From Pelecanus crispus (lineage: Eukaryota > Chordata > Aves > Pelecaniformes > Pelecanidae): DNA of 64,000 bases. The stretch covers positions 127,144,309-127,208,308 of the forward strand of contig NC_134643.1 of assembly GCF_030463565.1 (NCBI RefSeq), read 5' to 3'. This document shows, piece after piece, positions 61,401-64,000 of the stretch. The first letter of the stretch is position 1, and each line of letters starts with the position of its first letter. Both the position numbers and the translations under genes were made by a program. Below the pieces are notes generated by a model that was not told the origin of the DNA, made no database searches, and saw nothing but the letters and a program-made list of their open reading frames with translations.

Positions 61401-63007
61401 TCTCTTTCTCAAATGCCCACTCACTTTCAAGCCTTAGAAGAGTCCAATATTCAAGCTTTTGCTGTTGACCGAGAAAGCTAAAAATGAAAACTGAGATCCT
61501 CATGTGTTCAGGGGCGGGAGCTTTGGGACTCAGAGTCACCCTGCCACTCACCCAAAGCTCTCTTGGCAACAGCTGGAGGGAGATGGGCAATTCTGAGGGT
61601 AGTTCAACCCTTTTGGATCAAGTTTATTGTCTCGGAAAGTCTTTTCTGAAACTACGGCAAACCATATATTCTACCTCAGGGACTAGGAACAAAACAAGGT
61701 GGTCTACAGCAAAATGCTGTCCATGTGATCTGGGCACAGTTCAGCGCGTGACATTGTCCCTCAATCTTGCAGGAAAGTCTCTTTCTTCCTATTTGGATGA
61801 CTCAAAACCAGCCCCCTTGTTACTGCATGAACTCTGTACATTCCCTGGATAAATACAAAGTTTCGTTAGATGAAATCATTCTTCTGGAGAGCTTTTAAGA
61901 GTCTAAATAACAGAAACCTAACTAAAAATGCCTCCAAGGCCATATTTGTGACATTATACTCATCATGTTAAAACCCCTGGATCAGTCCACAGTCTAAAAA
62001 CTGCATCTGCTAATATAATGGCTACATTTCATCCCCTGCAGATTTTGCTTTCAGAAGTGGGAATGCAGATACATAAAGTCCTGAACTCCTGGAGGCCTGT
62101 TCATTTCTGACTGGTGGCAGCTGTTAAGTGCCCAAACACATCAGATTATCAATACCTTTCTTCTGCAATATTTTCAAACCCAGCAGATTAACTGGGTGGT
62201 AGTGCTAAACTGTCTGCATCCCCCCTTCCTACCTCTGAGTAGCTGTTGTCTCAAAAGACCAGCCTGCCTTTGCATTTCAGCTATTGGGATTCACAGTCAC
62301 AGTTTACGGGAGTGGATCGTCACAAGCCTGCTGCAATTTTTTAGGGTTATAATGGGAGATCTTTTGTTGAAAAACAAATCCGAGTTAAGATAGAGGAGTT
62401 ATCTCATGAGAAGTCATCAAGAAAGAAGATATTGACATGTATCTAGAATAAATATTTCTTTAAGCATCTCTTATTTTCTGCTGTCATTTTCTATACAGCT
62501 AGGGCCTCAACCATTTCTGTACAGCTAGGGCCTTTGGAGTCAGTGGAAAAACTCACACTGATTTCACTGAGCGTTAGAACATATCCCAGCTGAATTAGAA
62601 AAATGGCAATACTTTTTGACGAGAAGGAAGTGCTATGATATGCATGAATCACAATTACTAAGGAGAGCTGGTGTGATTCAAAGCCCTGCACAAAACCTGT
62701 GAAGTCAACAGCAATCTGTCTACTTCAGGAAGCTTTCAGAACCTCTCTGTCTCCCCTCTTGCACTGTCTTTAATCATGCAATCTTTGAACATCTTTCTTT
62801 CATCTTAACAAGAGGGCTCTGCAATTATTCGATGCTTGCAAGGAGGAAATTCACTTTGCAATGTATCATACAGTAAAGTGACATTTACTAAGCCAATAAC
62901 CTGTCTGTTCCTGGCTGCAGATGCTGAGTTGTTTGGAACATATGTACCATGACCTTGGGTTGGTAAAAGACTTCAACATCAATCCTATCACGTTAAAGAG
63001 GTGGTTG
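22391..63007 (+). CDS. PDE9A: PDE9A, cGMP-specific 3',5'-cyclic phosphodiesterase 9A (3'-partial, exons 1-10 of the coding region)
   Basis: The enzyme hydrolyses cGMP to 5'-GMP with very high affinity and sets basal cGMP. Unlike most cyclic-nucleotide phosphodiesterases it has no GAF or other known regulatory domain. Ten exons with GT-AG borders join to 717 nt without a stop. Exon ends fall at phases 0,2,2,1,2,1,2,0,0,0. The product begins [20 protein letters not shown] and closely follows the known PDE9A N-terminus. It reaches [16 protein letters not shown] and ends ITLKRWL at residue 239. In the short human form (PDE9A2) the next residue is 240, and the catalytic proton donor is His252. The window thus stops just before the HNxRH helix, and all metal ligands are off the right edge. 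The longer PDE9A1-type insert between residues 87 and 88 was not seen in intron 4. Residues about 95-160 are Lys/Glu-rich and likely helical. The start is chosen by homology, a good Kozak context (A at -3, G at +4) and an upstream in-frame TGA at 22370-22372. The coordinates span introns; separate exons are listed below. Confidence 0.97.
27553..27600 (+). repeat. 19-bp tandem repeat, 2.5 copies
   Basis: Two 19-bp units (27553-27571 and 27572-27590) differ at four positions and are followed by a partial third unit. The core is CC(A/G)TAATxCxAGCAxAGCT. Confidence 0.8.
33410..33456 (+). repeat. 16-bp GC-rich tandem repeat, 3 copies
   Basis: Three consecutive units of GCAGCCCCTGCTGCCC, with one substitution in the second and a degenerate third. 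It lies in intron 1 and helps keep several frames open by chance. Confidence 0.85.
33508..33553 (+). repeat. Exact 23-bp tandem duplication
   Basis: Two identical 23-bp copies (33508-33530 and 33531-33553), each containing GGGTGACATGTTCCTC. The perfect identity points to a recent duplication. It may be polymorphic, or an assembly artefact. Confidence 0.95.
34939..35009 (+). CDS. PDE9A: PDE9A coding exon 2 (residues 24-47)
   Basis: A strong pyrimidine tract and GGAAG acceptor precede GTGATTTTTAG. The exon encodes [16 protein letters not shown] followed by CIATGLP and the first two bases of Arg47, ending AAG|gtaggt. Human PDE9A has Ser where this sequence has Lys33. Phase in is 0 and phase out is 2. 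Confidence 0.96.
36511..36528. repeat. 18-bp perfect palindrome
   Basis: ATAGAAATATATTTCTAT is its own reverse complement, and a partial copy follows at 36531. It sits just left of the CR1 copy. It is probably only an AT-rich simple sequence. Confidence 0.6.
36545..39458 (+). mobile_element. CR1 LINE, nearly complete ORF2 region, inactive
   Basis: This is a non-LTR retrotransposon encoding endonuclease and reverse transcriptase. The homologous protein begins near 36629 ([20 protein letters not shown]) and shows the endonuclease marks TETWW, VCYRPP and [10 protein letters not shown]. The late SDH endonuclease motif reads SNH near 37230, so a catalytic Asp has become Asn. The RT domain keeps YLDFSKAFD near 38320 and FADDTKL near 38583. 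The C-terminal part ends near 39408. Two frameshifts, near 37180 and between about 38430 and 38485, split the frame into three segments, so the copy cannot be active. The typical CR1 3' end (ATGGTTGGACTGATGATC near 39408, then ATTCTAG at about 39458) follows. ORF1 and the 5' UTR are missing. The left edge is approximate. Confidence 0.95.
39529..39681 (+). mobile_element. Second, very short CR1 3' end with octamer array
   Basis: The sequence from GGTTTAGTGG through GGATGATCTTAAAGGTC repeats the 3' end of the preceding CR1 copy with substitutions. It ends in about nine ATTCTATG/ATTCTGTG octamers (39605-39681), the normal CR1 terminus. About 70 bp of unrelated sequence (39459-39528) separates the two ends. 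It is therefore a separate 5'-truncated insertion of about 150 bp, not a simple continuation. Confidence 0.88.
39981..40058 (+). CDS. PDE9A: PDE9A coding exon 3 (residues 47-73)
   Basis: The acceptor TGCTTTTCAG precedes GAACACAACAATC. The exon completes Arg47, encodes [20 protein letters not shown] then PVNSE, and gives two bases of Arg73, ending GAG|gtaagt. It is 78 nt with phase 2 at both ends, so its omission keeps the reading frame. Human PDE9A has Thr-Asp-Asp-Ala where this sequence has Ala-Asp-Asn-Cys. Confidence 0.96.
40398..40441 (+). CDS. PDE9A: PDE9A coding exon 4 (residues 73-88)
   Basis: The 44-nt exon follows CTCTTCCAG after an intron of only 339 bp. It encodes [14 protein letters not shown] and the first base of Glu88, ending CAG|gtaaaa. 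Human has TPYKVRPVAIKQLS, so the position is secure. The human long isoform inserts extra sequence directly after this point. Confidence 0.95.
40442..47458 (+). other. PDE9A: PDE9A intron 4 (7.0 kb)
   Basis: This is where mammalian PDE9A1-type transcripts add a roughly 60-residue segment. I searched it by eye for that Arg/Glu-rich segment with matching phase and did not find it. GC-rich zones at about 43250-43500 and 44390-44890 give chance open frames on both strands. An 11-bp G run lies at 44933-44943 and an A23 run at 45953-45975. Confidence 0.85.
45953..45975. repeat. Poly(A) run, 23 bp
   Basis: A pure A23 tract in intron 4, with no recognisable retroposed sequence to its left. Confidence 0.9.
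47459..47513 (+). CDS. PDE9A: PDE9A coding exon 5 (residues 88-106)
   Basis: The acceptor TTTTTTTCAG precedes AGAAAGAAG. The split codon G|AG gives Glu88, then [17 protein letters not shown] and two bases of Arg106, ending GAG|gtaaga. Human has EREELIQSVLAQVAEQFSR at this place. The exon is amphipathic and probably begins the helical linker before the catalytic domain. Confidence 0.95.
48348..48418 (+). CDS. PDE9A: PDE9A coding exon 6 (residues 106-130)
   Basis: The acceptor TTTTCTTTTCAG precedes GGTTTTTAAAATC. The exon encodes [20 protein letters not shown], then KVE, and the first base of Leu130, ending AAT|gtgagt. The heptad-like spacing of Leu and Val suggests a helix. Without splicing at this donor the frame stays open for 42 more codons, to TAA at 48544-48546. 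Confidence 0.96.
48419..48965 (+). promoter_or_regulatory. PDE9A: CpG-rich block at the start of PDE9A intron 6
   Basis: From about 48440 to 48960 the sequence is very GC-rich with frequent CpG (for example GGCCGGCGGGGCGAGGCCGGGG near 48626). It then returns abruptly to AT-rich DNA near 48966. The block begins within about 25 bp of the exon 6 donor. It may be an intragenic CpG island, and so a candidate internal promoter, or a GC-biased local sequence. Both strands have chance open frames with Pro/Arg/Ala-rich translation and no domain. Confidence 0.5.
48966..53105 (+). other. PDE9A: Remainder of PDE9A intron 6
   Basis: No exon, RNA gene or nameable transposon is seen. A purine-rich simple stretch lies at about 50106-50147. 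A GC-rich part at about 49900-50060 gives chance open frames. Confidence 0.7.
53106..53190 (+). CDS. PDE9A: PDE9A coding exon 7 (residues 130-158)
   Basis: The acceptor TTTGTTGACAG precedes TGGAAGGCC. The exon completes Leu130 and encodes [20 protein letters not shown], then EMAARSS, plus two bases of Arg158, ending CAG|gtaagt. It is almost identical to human PDE9A and strongly charged, which fits the helical segment before the catalytic core. Confidence 0.97.
53191..57240 (+). other. PDE9A: PDE9A intron 7 (4.0 kb)
   Basis: It contains a fragment of an old amniote repeat near 53940-54175 and a long open frame that starts at 56427 and runs through exon 8 in another frame. No further exon is seen. 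Confidence 0.85.
53940..54175 (+). repeat. Fragment of an ancient amniote interspersed repeat
   Basis: Phrases such as GAGGGCAATGGGAGACTTGC, AAGGCCAAATTCAGCTGTCA and CTCCAGATTTATACCAGTAG recall a set of very old repeats widespread in turtles, crocodiles and birds. The family cannot be named by eye. Confidence 0.4.
57241..57322 (+). CDS. PDE9A: PDE9A coding exon 8 (residues 158-185)
   Basis: The acceptor TTTCATTTCAG precedes GACTAACTG. The exon completes Arg158 and encodes [20 protein letters not shown] and then DVPSYPK, ending AAG|gtacca in phase 0. The [11 protein letters not shown] motif is diagnostic for PDE9A. Confidence 0.97.
57435..57512 (+). repeat. Fragment of an ancient amniote repeat
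   Basis: AGGGCCTGATCCAAAATCCC followed by GCCGATGGAAAAAGCTGTCA closely follows the 'GGGCCTGATCCAAAGCCCATTGAAGTCAATGG' pattern of a repeat common across amniotes. Confidence 0.55.
57535..57740. promoter_or_regulatory. Candidate conserved non-coding element
   Basis: About 200 bp of AT-rich, non-repetitive sequence with several homeodomain-like cores (GCTAATGA near 57551, TAATTATGATTG near 57598). It sits 200 bp after exon 8. This rests on composition alone, and conservation has not been tested. Confidence 0.2.
59704..59778 (+). CDS. PDE9A: PDE9A coding exon 9 (residues 186-210)
   Basis: The acceptor TTTTTGTCTGCAG precedes TACATGCTG. The exon encodes [20 protein letters not shown] and then WEPNE, ending GAG|gtaagg. 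It is 75 nt with phase 0 at both ends. It corresponds to the first helix of the PDE catalytic fold and is nearly identical to human. Confidence 0.98.
60095..60165 (+). repeat. Fragment of an ancient amniote repeat
   Basis: TATGCTTAAGCACATCATCA followed by ACTCTACTCAAATCAATGAAA resembles the 'ATGCTTAAGCACxT...ACTCAAGTCAATGGGACT' pattern of very old amniote repeats. Confidence 0.5.
62485..62533 (+). repeat. Short direct duplication, 22-23 bp
   Basis: CATTTTCTATACAGCTAGGGCCT (62485-62507) recurs as CATTTCTGTACAGCTAGGGCCT (62512-62533), separated by 4 bp. The right copy runs into another fragment of ancient-repeat type (GGGCCTTTGGAGTCAGTGG, to about 62588). Confidence 0.8.
62921..63007 (+). CDS. 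PDE9A: PDE9A coding exon 10 (residues 211-239)
   Basis: The acceptor CTGGCTGCAG precedes ATGCTGAGTTG. The exon encodes [20 protein letters not shown] and then NPITLKRWL, ending TTG|gtaagt in phase 0. It is part of the catalytic fold before the metal site. The next exon, expected to begin with the FCVHDNYR helix and carry catalytic His252, is not in the remaining 993 bp. Confidence 0.97.
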
Positions 63008-63079
63008 GTAAGTATTTCAAGTTCCTGATATTTGCAATTTTTCAAATTCAAAAATCAATAAACAAAACATTTAGTCATG

Positions 63080-63125
63080 GAATTAACTTGACTCACATGA
63101 GTAATCCCACTGAAAGCAGTCAATC
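63080..63125 (+). repeat. Fragment of an ancient amniote repeat
   Basis: ACTCACATGAGTAATCCCACTGAAAGCAGTCAATC matches the familiar 'CACGTGAGTAATCCCATTGAAGTCAATGGGACTACTC' pattern with a few changes. Confidence 0.55.
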
Positions 63126-63369
63126 TATACAAATTCCTAAAATATAAGTACTTCAGCAAATGTTTGCATTCTTGAGGTAACACGACTTTTTTTAAACTGT
63201 TTTACATTTGTTTGCTGAGCTTTCTATTCCTGAAAGCAGTTAATTTCTGGTGAATGCTCTTGGTACCTACTGTAAATGGAGACAAGATGAGTGTCTTCAG
63301 TTATGGCCAAAAAAAGCCAGTATGTGCAATAATCATTAGATGTCCTAAATCACAGGGAGTAAAAGAGCA

Positions 63370-63940
63370 AGGCAGGAAGGAAAAGAAATTGCTGAGAAGT
63401 TAAATAACTTTCTTTGCCTTGGTCTTTAATGTTGAGAATGTTGCAGAGATGCAAGACACGATAAAGATGAGATCATACCAAAACTGAGATGTCTAAAGAA
63501 GAAACACTGGAGTATTTAAAAGTCAGTAAGTTATGAGGTCCAAAGGAGAGCATAAGAAAGAATTTGCTGAAAAGCTGAAGAATATATTGGCTTTCTCAGA
63601 AAAACCCATCATGTTCCTAGAGGACCATAGAACAATAAATACTAGAACAGTAAATATTTTACCCATTGTTTAAAAAGGATCTAGGGATACCCTGAAGAAT
63701 TATGGTTAGAAAAACTTACATCTCTACCTGACAAATTGATTGAAATGATAATTAAAAACATCATGATGTGAAGTTCATTATACAGATGTTTCATATGATT
63801 CCTGTAGCGAAGAATTATATCTCACTAATCTCTTCTAATTACCTGAAGAGTATGGACAGAATAAAAGGAACTGTTTTACATGATTGATGTAGACTCCTAG
63901 AAAGGCCTAAACAAATTCCACAAATTCAGAAGGTGGCTAG
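63370..63940 (+). mobile_element. Highly degraded ancient CR1/L3-type LINE fragment
   Basis: The order of degenerate phrases follows the RT region of old amniote CR1 elements. AACTTTCTTTGCCTTGGTCT (about 63409) is the analogue of 'AATTCTTTGCCTCGGTCTT'. TACCCATTGTTTAAAAAGGATC is the analogue of the 'CCxATTTTTAAAAAGGG' block. CTCACTAATCTCTTCTAATTACCTGAAGAG, then GACTCCTAGAAAGGCCT, are analogues of 'CTCACCAATCTATTAGAATTCTTTGA' and 'GACTTTCAGAAAGCCTTTGA'. Stops fill all frames. It is much older than the two avian CR1 copies. Confidence 0.6.
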
Positions 63941-64000
63941 AAAACACAAAGAAAAATACTGCATTCATCATATCGTGAAGTACAGCAAGAGCAAAAAGCA

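Larger units (their letters stand above)
59779..62920 (+). other. PDE9A: PDE9A intron 9 (3.1 kb)
   Basis: No exon is visible. It holds ancient repeat fragments (about 60095-60165 and 62520-62588) and a short local duplication at 62485-62533. Confidence 0.85.

Noticed and set aside
63008..64000. Search for PDE9A exon 11 (catalytic His-containing)
   Set aside because: No segment matching the expected start of that exon is present. The right edge is filled by ancient repeat DNA.
1..64000. tRNA, rRNA, microRNA or CRISPR-like arrays
   Set aside because: No cloverleaf-type tRNA boxes, rRNA segments or spaced direct-repeat arrays were seen. The tandem arrays present are microsatellites or minisatellites.

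Overview
The window is vertebrate nuclear DNA, most likely from a bird. It has long introns with GT-AG junctions, two copies of the avian CR1 LINE with typical 3' ends (one ending in an ATTCTATG-type octamer array, the other in a short remnant of it), and a solo endogenous-retrovirus LTR of the common avian 'TGTCGTGGTTTAACCCC' kind. It also holds worn amniote-age repeat fragments. The species cannot be fixed from the sequence. Bacterial-style gene reading does not apply: almost every open frame is chance or transposon sequence.

The one clearly recognisable gene is PDE9A, the high-affinity cGMP-specific phosphodiesterase 9A, on the + strand. Ten coding exons lie at 22391-22459, 34939-35009, 39981-40058, 40398-40441, 47459-47513, 48348-48418, 53106-53190, 57241-57322, 59704-59778 and 62921-63007. 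Joined, they give 717 nt and 239 codons with consistent phase. The assembled product matches the short PDE9A2-type form from the initiator Met to the residue just before the catalytic HD-type domain. The exons carrying the metal-binding and catalytic residues lie beyond the right edge of the window, so the gene is 3'-partial here.

Layout. 1-4.4 kb: no certain gene; possibly the last intron, tiny terminal coding segment and long 3' UTR of the upstream neighbour (SLC37A1 precedes PDE9A on the same strand in human), tentative only. 5.7-7.4 kb: 5'-truncated, decayed CR1. 9.6-10.1 kb: solo LTR with a near-matching 5-bp target-site duplication. 11.0-11.2 kb: a TG/TA/CA microsatellite with inverted symmetry. 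11.2-20.6 kb: intergenic with little structure. 20.66-20.82 kb: a degenerate minisatellite. 20.85-23.7 kb: a GC/CpG-rich block that contains PDE9A exon 1 and probably its promoter. 22.5-64 kb: PDE9A introns. Intron 2 holds a nearly complete CR1 ORF2 region (36.5-39.5 kb) followed by a second CR1 3' tail, ending only 300 bp before exon 3. Intron 6 opens with a 0.5-kb CpG-rich block directly after the exon 6 donor. Introns 7 to 10 hold several fragments of very old amniote repeats, including a degraded CR1/L3-type element at the right edge.

I did not find a previously undescribed multi-gene system. The observations most worth a second look are the modular exon phases of the PDE9A N-terminus, the CpG-rich block beside exon 6, the paired CR1 ends beside exon 3, and two unusually long open frames (antisense at 33.2-34.0 kb; sense but out of frame with exon 8 at 56.4-57.4 kb).
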